NCBI RefSeq assembly: GCF_014651855.1 | Contig: NZ_BMXR01000001.1 | Location: 248,001-312,000 of the forward strand | Direction of reading: 5' to 3' | From: Saccharospirillum salsuginis | GTDB taxonomy: Bacteria > Pseudomonadota > Gammaproteobacteria > Pseudomonadales > Natronospirillaceae | DNA length: 64,000 bases | Shown here: positions 54,521 through 62,359 of the stretch, piece after piece | How positions within the stretch are numbered: the stretch's first letter is position 1 | Layout: the number at the start of each line of letters is the position of its first letter | The notes under the pieces: model-generated | What the model saw: the letters and a program-made list of their open reading frames with translations, nothing else | The model's database searches: none | Told to the model about the DNA's origin: nothing | Position numbers and translations under genes: made by a program

Positions 54521-56422
54521 ATGGCAACTGAAATCATAAAAGTTCCCGATCTGGGAATGGATTCGGCCTCGGTCATTGAGGTAAGCGTCAAAGAAGGCGA
54601 CACCATCGCTGAAGAAGACACTCTCATTGTGCTGGAGTCCGACAAGGCATCGATGGACGTCCCGTCGCCCAAAGCCGGTAAGGTCACCCAGATCAAGGTG
54701 AGTGAAGGCGAATCTCTGGCCGAGGGCGATGAAATACTGTACCTCGAAGTCGAAGGCGCCTCGGGCGATGCCGACGAATCCGACGACGCGCCGCAGGAAG
54801 AGACCGCGGAACCGTCTCAGGCGGCGGCTTCGGCTTCCGGTGGCAGCGTCGAGGAAGTCAAAGTACCGGATATCGGCATGGACAATGCAACCATTGTCGA
54901 GATCAATGTCAAAGTCGGTGACACCATCGCCGAGGAAGACCCGATCGTGACACTGGAATCGGACAAGGCCAGCATGGAGGTCCCGTCCGACAAGGCCGGT
55001 GAAGTCGTCTCCATCCAGGTGAAGGAAGGCGATTCGATCTCCGAAGGGTCGGTACTGATCGAAGTGAAAACCGGCGCTGGCGGCGGCGACACGGCGGAAG
55101 CGTCCAAGCCCTCAGACAGCGCACCCAAGTCCAAGGGTGGCGGCGAGTCGGTGAAGACGGTCAATACGCCGGACCTCGGCGATGCCTCCGATGTCGACGT
55201 GATCGAAGTCAACGTCAAGCCTGGCGATACCTTGAACGTGGACGACCCGATCTGCGTGCTGGAAACCGACAAAGCCAGCATGGAAGTGCCGGCCACCGAA
55301 GCCGGTGAAGTCGTCGAGGTGTTGATCAACACCGGTGACAAAGTCAGCGAAGGCATGCCCTTGCTGAAACTGAAAGTCAGCGGTGGATCGGACGCCGAAT
55401 CGGAAGAGAAAGCGGCCTCCGAAAAACCGGCACCGGCTGAAACTCCGGCGCCCAAGGCGGCGACTCAGGAGCAGGCCCCGAGCCTCGCGAATGCCTACGA
55501 TGACGCGCCGACGCAACCGTCCAAACCGGTTCACGCCGGTCCGGCGGTACGCAAGCTGGCGCGTGAATTCGGCGTCGACCTGGCGCTGGTGCCGGGCAGC
55601 GGTCCCAAAGGCCGGATCGTCAAAGACGATGTGGCGGGCTACGTGAAGAAGCGGTTGCAGGAACCAACCAAGGCGGCCGCTGGCGCGGGCATTCCGGAAA
55701 TCCCGGATCAGGACTTCAGCAAGTTCGGCGAGGTCGAGATCAAGGATCTGAACCGGATCCAGCAGATCACGGCACAGAACATGGCGCGCAACTGGCTGAA
55801 CATTCCGCACGTCACTCAGTTCGACGAGGCGGATGTGACCGATACCGAGGCGTTCCGTCAGTCGCTGAAACCGCAGATGGAAAAGCGCGGCGTGAAGATC
55901 AGCCCGCTGGCGTTTATCGTGAAGGCGGCCGCATCGGCACTGGAGGAATTCCCGCAGTTCAATGTGTCATTGATGGCCGATGGCAAGCGTCTGGTCCAGA
56001 AGCATTATGTGAACATCGGGCTGGCGGTGGATACGCCGAACGGTTTGATCGTGCCGGTGATTCGCGATGCGGACAAGAAGTCGATCTGGCAGATCGCGGA
56101 AGAGATCATCGATTACGCGAAGCGCGGTCGTGATGGCAAGGTGAAGTCGGATGAGATGAAAGGCGGATGCTTTACGGTATCCAGCCTGGGCGGTCTCGGC
56201 GGCACGGCCTTCACGCCGATCGTGAATGCGCCGGAGGTGGCGATCCTCGGTGTCTCCAAGAACCAGGTGAAACCGCACTGGACCGGCAGCGAGTTCGTGC
56301 CACGCACGTTCACGCCGCTGTCTCTGTCGTACGATCACCGCGCGGTCAACGGCGCCGATGCGGCGAAGTTCACCACCTACCTCTGTGAGGTGTTGACCGA
56401 TATCCGTCGGTTGGTCTTGTGA
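54521..56422 (+). CDS. aceF: Pyruvate dehydrogenase E2 component (dihydrolipoyl acetyltransferase)
   Basis: The 633-residue protein has three lipoyl domains with lipoylation lysines in ESDKASMD (Lys42), ESDKASME (about Lys149) and ETDKASME (about Lys251), joined by Ala/Pro/Glu-rich linkers. An E3/E1-binding domain follows (VRKLAREFGVDLALVPGSGPKGRIVKDDV), then the catalytic domain with SYDHRAVNGADAAKF. An Asn replaces the usual Asp in the HRxxDG motif, a variant also known from Pseudomonas AceF. AGGAG precedes the ATG. It is co-transcribed with aceE. Confidence 0.97.
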   Translation: MATEIIKVPDLGMDSASVIEVSVKEGDTIAEEDTLIVLESDKASMDVPSPKAGKVTQIKVSEGESLAEGDEILYLEVEGASGDADESDDAPQEETAEPSQAAASASGGSVEEVKVPDIGMDNATIVEINVKVGDTIAEEDPIVTLESDKASMEVPSDKAGEVVSIQVKEGDSISEGSVLIEVKTGAGGGDTAEASKPSDSAPKSKGGGESVKTVNTPDLGDASDVDVIEVNVKPGDTLNVDDPICVLETDKASMEVPATEAGEVVEVLINTGDKVSEGMPLLKLKVSGGSDAESEEKAASEKPAPAETPAPKAATQEQAPSLANAYDDAPTQPSKPVHAGPAVRKLAREFGVDLALVPGSGPKGRIVKDDVAGYVKKRLQEPTKAAAGAGIPEIPDQDFSKFGEVEIKDLNRIQQITAQNMARNWLNIPHVTQFDEADVTDTEAFRQSLKPQMEKRGVKISPLAFIVKAAASALEEFPQFNVSLMADGKRLVQKHYVNIGLAVDTPNGLIVPVIRDADKKSIWQIAEEIIDYAKRGRDGKVKSDEMKGGCFTVSSLGGLGGTAFTPIVNAPEVAILGVSKNQVKPHWTGSEFVPRTFTPLSLSYDHRAVNGADAAKFTTYLCEVLTDIRRLVL

Positions 56423-56447
56423 TCATTTAAAGACTGAGCTTCTTAAG

Positions 56448-56474
56448 AAAACCCGGCTTCGCGCCGGGTTTTTT
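56448..56474 (+). terminator. Intrinsic terminator after aceF
   Basis: AAAACCCGGC pairs with GCCGGGTTTT around the loop TTCGC and is followed by T residues. It lies 26 nt after the aceF stop. Confidence 0.93.
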
Positions 56475-56506
56475 ATGGAGTGGGATTTGTGCCCGGGTCC
56501 GCACCA

Positions 56507-56609
56507 GGGGTGGGGGTAGACCTATCCAGGGTCGCCGTGTATACGTCCATGTAGGCTAGACCGCAGCATCCATGCTGCGCACTTCCCTAGATAGGTCTAC
56601 CCCCACCCC
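56507..56609 (+). repeat. Structured dispersed element, copy B
   Basis: A perfect 19-bp inverted repeat (56507-56525 with 56591-56609) extends to 25 bp with one mismatch, which would be a G-U pair in RNA from the minus strand. The core contains the inner hairpin CGCAGCAT-CC-ATGCTGCG (56562-56579) and matches copy A at most positions. It lies between the convergent ends of aceF and rlmA. Confidence 0.85.
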
Positions 56610-56622
56610 AGGCGCTGACTTC

Positions 56623-56643
56623 GTAGGGTGGGCACTGCCCACC
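56623..56643. repeat. GTAGGGTGGGCA-type dispersed hairpin repeat
   Basis: GTAGGGTGGGCACTGCCCACC folds on itself (GGTGGGCA with TGCCCACC). It lies 13 nt after structured element B and is the same family as the copies near 37707 and 45668. Confidence 0.75.
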
Positions 56644-56690
56644 ACTTAAACGTGGCACGGATCACACCACCGTCCTTGAATGACTCATTA

Positions 56691-57533
56691 CTAACGGAAT
56701 TCCATCACTCGGATAACCACATCCACCGCTACGTTAATCTCCTCCAACATCGCCACCCGCTCCAACCCCTCCTTCGGTGCCCGATACCCATGCGGTGTCA
56801 TCGACAACACGTCCTGAATATTGTCCTGCCCCTCGATGGACACGACTTCGCGAATGCGCTCCTCACTCACCGCTTCAAATCCTTCCGGCACACTCTGTTC
56901 CAATGATCGACTGTCTCGAACCTCCGAATACAAAACCGCTCGCAATTCCCGCAAATGATCCGCACCGGGATCGACCTGAATCAATCGGCCACCGGGTTTT
57001 AACACACGAGAAAACTCCGAATACACCGGGAACCCGAACATACACAACACACGGTCCAGGCTGTCGCTTTGCACCGGTAAATGGGCGTTGGTGCCAACCA
57101 CCCAGGTGGTGTTGCTGTCCTGCTTGGCGGCGGCCAGTACGGCCCATTTGGAGACGTCGAGCCCCATCAGTTCGAGGGGTTGATCGGTCGGTGATTGCTC
57201 GGCCAGCTGCCGCAGGTAGTAGCCTTCTCCGCAACCGGCATCGAGGCAGGCCAAAGGCTGTTCGGAAGGATGGTCTTTCAGGGTGGTTTGGGTAACGGCT
57301 GTCGCTATCGCCTGGTAGTAGCCGCCGTTCAGGAAGCGCTTGCGGGCCTGGACCATGGCTTTGCTGTCGCCGGGATCCCGCGAGCGCTTGTGCTGGACCG
57401 GTAGCAGGTGGGTATAGCCCTGGCGGGCGATGTCGTAGCTGTGGCCGTGGGAGCAGGTCCAGCGGTTGTCGTCTCGGGTGAGGGGTTGGCTGTCCAGTGG
57501 GCAGGCGAGTCGGTCGAAGGGGGTGTGCGGCAT
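56691..57533 (-). CDS. rlmA: 23S rRNA guanine-N1 methyltransferase RlmA
   Basis: The 280-residue protein keeps the RlmA hallmark GYTHLLPVQHKRSRDPGDSKAMVQARKRFL near residues 40-69 and the SAM-binding motif CLDAGCGEGYYL. RlmA methylates G745 of 23S rRNA. Its N-terminal zinc ribbon is atypical: Cys11, Cys27 and His31 are present, but the second cysteine of the usual CPLC pair is Asp14. The gene is convergent with aceF across structured element B. Confidence 0.88.
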   Translation of the reverse strand: MPHTPFDRLACPLDSQPLTRDDNRWTCSHGHSYDIARQGYTHLLPVQHKRSRDPGDSKAMVQARKRFLNGGYYQAIATAVTQTTLKDHPSEQPLACLDAGCGEGYYLRQLAEQSPTDQPLELMGLDVSKWAVLAAAKQDSNTTWVVGTNAHLPVQSDSLDRVLCMFGFPVYSEFSRVLKPGGRLIQVDPGADHLRELRAVLYSEVRDSRSLEQSVPEGFEAVSEERIREVVSIEGQDNIQDVLSMTPHGYRAPKEGLERVAMLEEINVAVDVVIRVMEFR

Positions 57534-57665
57534 GGTGCTTCCTGTGGTGCGGTGTCGGGCGGGCGGGATTCGGCGCCTGTGAAATGCAACATCACGTCGC
57601 TACCCTGAGTGCGTTACCATGAGGTTTTGAATCCTGCCTGGCGGCACAGAGTAGAGGAATTTCGG

Positions 57666-58217
57666 ATGCATATCACGGTGTTTTGCGGCTCCAAAACGGG
57701 AAAAGACCCCCGATTCATGGCGCTGGCACGGTCTTTGGGCGAGCAGATGGCGGCGCGCGGTCATCATCTGGTCTATGGCGGTGCCCAGGTCGGTTTGATG
57801 GGGGCGGTGGCGGACGCGGTGCTGGCCGGCGGTGGCGAGGTGCTGGGTGCCCTGCCCCGGGCGTTGCAGAAGAAGGAGGTGGCGCACCCGAACCTGACGC
57901 GGTTGGAAATCGTGGAGACGATGCACGATCGCAAGGCGATCATGTCGAACGCGGCCGAGGCGTTCGTGGCGTTGCCGGGAGGACCGGGGACGATGGAGGA
58001 GCTGTTCGAGGTGTGGACCTGGAAGATGCTGGGCTACCATAAAAAACCGGTGGCGCTGCTGAACCCGCACGGTTATTACGATCCGCTGATCACGATGATC
58101 GAACGCATGACGGCGGAGGAATTCGCCTGGTCGGATCTGACCGAGAGCCTGGTCATGGCGACCGACATCACTGAGCTGCTGGATCGGTTGGAAGCCGAGG
58201 TGGAGCCTCGTTCGTGA
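57666..58217 (+). CDS. LOG-family phosphoribohydrolase (TIGR00730 type)
   Basis: The ATG at 57666 has an AGAGGAA site upstream and gives MHITVFCGSKTG, the normal start; codons upstream lack similarity. The 183-residue protein has the LOG motifs GGAQVGLMGAVADAVL and PGGPGTMEELFEVWTW. Members release free base and ribose 5-phosphate from nucleoside monophosphates such as cytokinin ribotides or AMP. In bacteria without plant hosts it is usually a nucleotide-recycling enzyme. It is followed by an overlapping small membrane gene. Confidence 0.88.
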   Translation: MHITVFCGSKTGKDPRFMALARSLGEQMAARGHHLVYGGAQVGLMGAVADAVLAGGGEVLGALPRALQKKEVAHPNLTRLEIVETMHDRKAIMSNAAEAFVALPGGPGTMEELFEVWTWKMLGYHKKPVALLNPHGYYDPLITMIERMTAEEFAWSDLTESLVMATDITELLDRLEAEVEPRS

Positions 58218-58561
58218 AGCTGTCCTACGTTCGTTTGCATCAGGCCTTGCTGGTGCTGAGCTTGCTGCTGGCCGTACCGGCGGCGTTCATCGCCGACCGC
58301 CCCCAACCCTGGTGGGGCGTTATTGTGGCGGCGCTGCCGATGGCGTTGCATTTTACCGTGCGGTTGTCGTTCAAGGCGGGGCCGAGGAAACGTTGGTTGA
58401 TGCCGCAACAGGTGTTTACGCTGGGTGGTTTGGGGCTGACCATCAATCCCGAGGTGATTGAGCAGCCGTCCTGGTTGGCGACCGCGTTGGCGACAGCCTT
58501 GGTGGTGGCCCTGTATGTGTATTTGTTCAAAGTGTGGCGTGTGGGACCGCCGGAGGAATAG
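58214..58561 (+). CDS. Small inner-membrane protein, unknown function
   Basis: This 115-residue protein begins at a GTG that overlaps the previous stop (GTGA), so it is translationally coupled to the LOG-family gene. It has four predicted membrane segments (about residues 8-28, 33-50, 68-78 and 86-106) with a Gly/Pro-rich middle. It resembles DUF2069-like small membrane proteins in size and layout, but I cannot confirm that. Confidence 0.65.
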   Translation: MKLSYVRLHQALLVLSLLLAVPAAFIADRPQPWWGVIVAALPMALHFTVRLSFKAGPRKRWLMPQQVFTLGGLGLTINPEVIEQPSWLATALATALVVALYVYLFKVWRVGPPEE

Positions 58562-58580
58562 TTTCCCCCGGCGAAAGCGT

Positions 58581-59444
58581 CTACCTCAGCAACAGCAGCG
58601 GCTGGTTGGCGCCCAGCAGTACCTTGGCGGTCAGGCTGCCGAGCACCAGTTCGCGCAGCCGTGTGTGACTGAAGGCGCCCATCAGGGTCAGGTCGATGTT
58701 GTGTTCGGCCTGGTAGCGGCACAGTTCGTCGCTGGGGCGGCCGTCCAGGGTGACGGCGGTGACGTCGTGACCGGCGTTTTGCAGCTTTTCGGTCGCAGCG
58801 TGTTGCAGTTTGCCGGCGGTGCCGGGGTCTTCACCGACCGTGACCAGGTGCACCGGAATGCCTTTGAACAGCGGGCTTCGCGCCAGCATCTCCAGTGCCT
58901 TGCCGGAGGCGTCGCTGCCGTCGTAGGCGAGCATGATACGCTCGGGCTCCTTGAAGTCGCTGTTCACGACCAGGATGGGTTTGTGTAGGGCCCGGACGGT
59001 GCTTTCCAGATGAGCCCCGAGGTGATGGTTGTCGCGCTCGTGGTCTTCGCCACGAATGCCCAGCACCAGCACCCGGATGTCGTCTTCCATTTCGATCAGG
59101 GATTCGGTCAGGCTGCCGTGGCGTTGCTTGACGATGGGGTGTTCGATGCCGGCCGCCACCGCCCGTTCGCGCGCGGTTTCAAGCATTAACTTACCCTGCT
59201 CGAGCAGCAGTTTGCTGCGCTGCTCCTCGATTTCGGTCAATTCCTTCATCAGCAGTTCGCGACTGCCCATGCCGATGGCGCCGGTCAGGTCCATGGTCGT
59301 GGCGCTGGCCTGGTGCTCGATGTTGTGCAACAGCTTCAACGGCGCACCGGTGCGCCGGCTGATCCAGGCCGCGTAATCGCACACGGACTGGCTGTAGCGG
59401 GAGCCGTCGATGCAGGCCAATACTTTATTCTCGTTGTCGGTCAT
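58581..59444 (-). CDS. Tandem-domain universal stress protein (UspA family)
   Basis: The 287-residue protein has two Usp domains: residues about 6-150 starting VLACIDGSRYSQSV, and about 160-287 starting ERIMLAYDGSDASGKAL and ending with the nucleotide-binding pattern LMGAFSHTRLRELVLGSLTAKVL. It overlaps the SulP gene by 1 nt (TGATG), so the two are coupled. Usp proteins beside SulP transporters are common and may modulate the transporter or respond to the same stress. Confidence 0.9.
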   Translation of the reverse strand: MTDNENKVLACIDGSRYSQSVCDYAAWISRRTGAPLKLLHNIEHQASATTMDLTGAIGMGSRELLMKELTEIEEQRSKLLLEQGKLMLETARERAVAAGIEHPIVKQRHGSLTESLIEMEDDIRVLVLGIRGEDHERDNHHLGAHLESTVRALHKPILVVNSDFKEPERIMLAYDGSDASGKALEMLARSPLFKGIPVHLVTVGEDPGTAGKLQHAATEKLQNAGHDVTAVTLDGRPSDELCRYQAEHNIDLTLMGAFSHTRLRELVLGSLTAKVLLGANQPLLLLR

Positions 59445-60928
59445 CAGTGGCCTCCCAGGACTTTTTCGATTTCTTCGGGTTTATCGTGTACGCCAAAGCG
59501 GTCCACGATGGTCTCGCTGGCTTCGTTGAGGCCGATGATGTCGACCTTGGCACCTTCCCGGCGGAACTTGATCACCGCTTTGTCCAGTGCGCCCACGGCG
59601 GTGATGTCCCAGAAGTGAGCTCGGGTGAGATCAATCACAACATGATCGACGGCTTCTTTGAAGTCGAACGAGGCCAGAAACTTCTCGGATGAGGTGAAAA
59701 ACACCTGGCCGATCACTTTGTAGGTGCGCGTTTCCTCGGAGTCGTCGAACTCGCTGCTCACATACATGAAATGCCCCACCTTGTTGGCGAAGAAAAGCGC
59801 CGCCAGCAAAACACCCGCGACCACACCATAGGCCAGATTGTGAGTCCAGACCACAACCACGACAGTGACTACCATAACTATATTAGTCGACAACGGGTGT
59901 TCTTTCAGATCTTTGATCGATCCCCAGTTAAAGGTACCGATGGACACCATGATCATCACCGCGACCAGAGCGGCCATGGGGATCATCGACACCCAGTCGT
60001 TCAGGAACACGACCATCAACAACAGCACCACACCGGCGATCAGGGTCGACAAGCGGCCACGGCCGCCCGATTTCACGTTGATGACCGACTGACCGATCAT
60101 CGCACAACCCGCCATACCGCCGAGGAATCCGGCGCCGATGTTGGCCACGCCCTGGGCCTTGCATTCACGGTTCTTGTCGCTCGGGGTATCGGTCAGGTCG
60201 TCGACAATGGTGGCGGTCATCAGGGATTCGAGCAGGCCGACCATGGCCAGCGGAATCGAATACGGTAGGATGATCGCCAGTGTTTCCAGGTTCAACGGAA
60301 CATCCGGCAACAGGAAGATCGGCAGGGCGTCGGGCAGTTCACCCAGATCGCCCACGGTCCGAATATCCAGCCCCAGGAATACGGAAACGGCGGTCAGCAA
60401 CAGAATGGCAACCAAGGGTGAAGGAATGGTTTTGTTGATCAGCGGGAAGAGATAGATGATACCGAGCCCCGCTGCGGTCACGGCATATACGTGCCAGGTG
60501 ACGTTGATCAATTCCGGCAGTTGCGCCATGAAAATCAGAATGGCCAGTGCGTTAACGAAACCGGTGACCACCGAACGGGAGACAAAGCGCATCAGTTCGC
60601 CCAGTCTCAGGTAGCCGGCGATGATTTGCAGCACCCCGGTCAGCAGGGTTGCCGCCAGCAAATACTGCAGGCCGTGCTCTTTCACCAGCGTGACCATCAG
60701 TAACGCCATGGCGCCCGTGGCGGCGGAAATCATGCCCGGACGACCGCCGGTGAAAGCGGTGATCACCGCGATGCAGAAGGAGGCGTACAGGCCCACTTTA
60801 GGGTCCACACCCGCGATGATGGAGAAAGCGATGGCCTCGGGGATGAGCGCCAGCGCGACGACGATACCGGCGAGCAAGTCGCCACGAATGTTCCCGATCC
60901 AGTCGTTTCGGGTCGATGATAAAAGCAT
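59444..60928 (-). CDS. SulP-family anion transporter with C-terminal STAS domain
   Basis: The 494-residue protein has about twelve membrane segments and the SulP features [31 protein letters not shown] and [19 protein letters not shown] in the first 80 residues. A STAS domain fills the C-terminus (about residues 390-494, [29 protein letters not shown]). Substrates in this family are sulfate, bicarbonate or other anions. In a marine bacterium bicarbonate is plausible, but the sequence does not decide it. Confidence 0.9.
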   Translation of the reverse strand: MLLSSTRNDWIGNIRGDLLAGIVVALALIPEAIAFSIIAGVDPKVGLYASFCIAVITAFTGGRPGMISAATGAMALLMVTLVKEHGLQYLLAATLLTGVLQIIAGYLRLGELMRFVSRSVVTGFVNALAILIFMAQLPELINVTWHVYAVTAAGLGIIYLFPLINKTIPSPLVAILLLTAVSVFLGLDIRTVGDLGELPDALPIFLLPDVPLNLETLAIILPYSIPLAMVGLLESLMTATIVDDLTDTPSDKNRECKAQGVANIGAGFLGGMAGCAMIGQSVINVKSGGRGRLSTLIAGVVLLLMVVFLNDWVSMIPMAALVAVMIMVSIGTFNWGSIKDLKEHPLSTNIVMVVTVVVVVWTHNLAYGVVAGVLLAALFFANKVGHFMYVSSEFDDSEETRTYKVIGQVFFTSSEKFLASFDFKEAVDHVVIDLTRAHFWDITAVGALDKAVIKFRREGAKVDIIGLNEASETIVDRFGVHDKPEEIEKVLGGH

Positions 60929-61202
60929 TCCAAACCTCTCTGAGCCCGTTGAATGCGTCTCCCTGTTCCGGTCGTATGCCAGGGCCGGTGAGGCCTGGCC
61001 GTGCCGCCTTGCCTCACACTCGTTTCAAATTTTCAGTATTGGCCGTAGCCTGGGGAAGTCAGCTGTGCAGAACCGCACATAGATGGGAAAACGCTGAAAA
61101 ACGGCGCGAATAGTACCTTTTCGTTCTAAAACTACAAGCGTTTTTCTGTGACAATTGGCAACAAGACAGCCCCAGGAACCCGAGGAGCACCGCCTGAAAC
61201 CC

Positions 61203-61922
61203 ATGTTCGAACAGATCGATTCCCAGCCGACCGACATCGGTGAAATCACCCTCAGACGGCGCCGGATCCCCGATCTGACCTCGAACGACATCTACGAGAT
61301 CAAGCTCGATGAGGAATTTCTGATGTCGAGCCTGTTCGTGACCGCCGAGGAAGCGCTGGCGGATCTCGGCATTCAGGCCGCGACCGGCGACCGGTTGAAG
61401 GTAGTGGTCGGCGGACTGGGGCTCGGCCATACCACCGCTACGGCGCTCCAGTCCGATCGGGTCGAATCCCTCTGGGTGGTGGAACTGCTGCAGCCGGTGA
61501 TCGACTGGCACCGGGATGAAAAAGTCCCGCTCGGGGCGGTTTTCAATCAGGATGCACGTTGCCGGTTCGTTCAGGGCAGTTTCTTCGAGTTGGCCCAGGG
61601 CAGGCCACACGGACTGGTCGCCGAATTGCCGCCCGCCTCGCTCGATGCCATTTTGCTCGACATCGACCATTCACCCGGCGACGTCCTGTTCGCGAGCAAC
61701 AGCGGCTTTTACGAACCCCAATCGCTGCAAGCGATGGCCCGCCAACTGACCCCGGACGGCGTGTTCGCCATGTGGTCCAACGACCCGCCGGACGCGGCTT
61801 TTCAGGATTTGTTGACCGAGGTGTTTCAGGACGTCACACCGCACACGGTGAGGTTCTACAACCCGTTCATGAACGCCGAGTCGTCCAGCACGGTCTACGT
61901 GGCCAAAGGCGTTCGCCCCTAA
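61203..61922 (+). CDS. Spermidine-synthase-like methyltransferase-fold protein
   Basis: I start at the ATG at 61203 (MFEQIDSQPTDIGEITLRRRR); the frame extends upstream only from a TTG. The 239-residue protein resembles the spermidine synthase fold, with VVVGGLGLGHTTATAL as the nucleotide-binding glycine motif, WVVELLQPVIDWH, and ILLDIDHSPGDVLF in the active-site region. Several such proteins in bacteria have no proven aminopropyltransferase activity, so the function is open. A GAGGAG lies 14 nt upstream. Confidence 0.75.
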   Translation: MFEQIDSQPTDIGEITLRRRRIPDLTSNDIYEIKLDEEFLMSSLFVTAEEALADLGIQAATGDRLKVVVGGLGLGHTTATALQSDRVESLWVVELLQPVIDWHRDEKVPLGAVFNQDARCRFVQGSFFELAQGRPHGLVAELPPASLDAILLDIDHSPGDVLFASNSGFYEPQSLQAMARQLTPDGVFAMWSNDPPDAAFQDLLTEVFQDVTPHTVRFYNPFMNAESSSTVYVAKGVRP

Positions 61923-61930
61923 CCGATGAA

Positions 61931-62359
61931 TCAATACGACAGGGTGACGACGATGTCGTCGCTGTACACACCTGGGATGGCGGTTGGCTGGCTCGGCATC
62001 CAGCCGTGAACGACGTGTTCACTGTTCGTGCCTTCCCCGCTGATGACCCGGGTATCTCCGGTTCCATCCCCGAATACGAACAGGAATTCCGAGTCGATAT
62101 ACAGGTTGTAGGCCAGTTCATGGTCGCCGAATGTCATCTGTCGCTGAGTGTAACCGCCCTGCCCCGATGTTGCGCTCAGGGTGTAACTGACTGGTTCCGG
62201 GCAGGTTACCGTCAGCGTGCCGACCGTGTCGGTGGGCGCTTCATCCAGAGGATTGACCGATCCGAAGGCGATCGGCGTGGCGCTGAGCGTACAGGCCAGC
62301 GACAGCGGCGCGCCCAGCCCCGCAAACAGGCTCAGGAGTATTCTTACCGAGAACGACAT
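61931..62359 (-). CDS. Spore-coat-U (SCPU) domain pilus protein
   Basis: The 142-residue protein has a signal peptide (MSFSVRILLSLFAGLGAPLSLA) and an SCPU beta-sandwich starting CTLSATPIAFGSVNPL and ending GVYSDDIVVTLSY, as in Csu pilin subunits. Its start overlaps the usher stop by 16 nt, which places it last in a csu-like chaperone-usher operon. In Acinetobacter the last gene (csuE) is a tip adhesin with two such domains; this one has a single domain, so it may be a minor or tip pilin of a shorter pilus. Confidence 0.85.
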   Translation of the reverse strand: MSFSVRILLSLFAGLGAPLSLACTLSATPIAFGSVNPLDEAPTDTVGTLTVTCPEPVSYTLSATSGQGGYTQRQMTFGDHELAYNLYIDSEFLFVFGDGTGDTRVISGEGTNSEHVVHGWMPSQPTAIPGVYSDDIVVTLSY

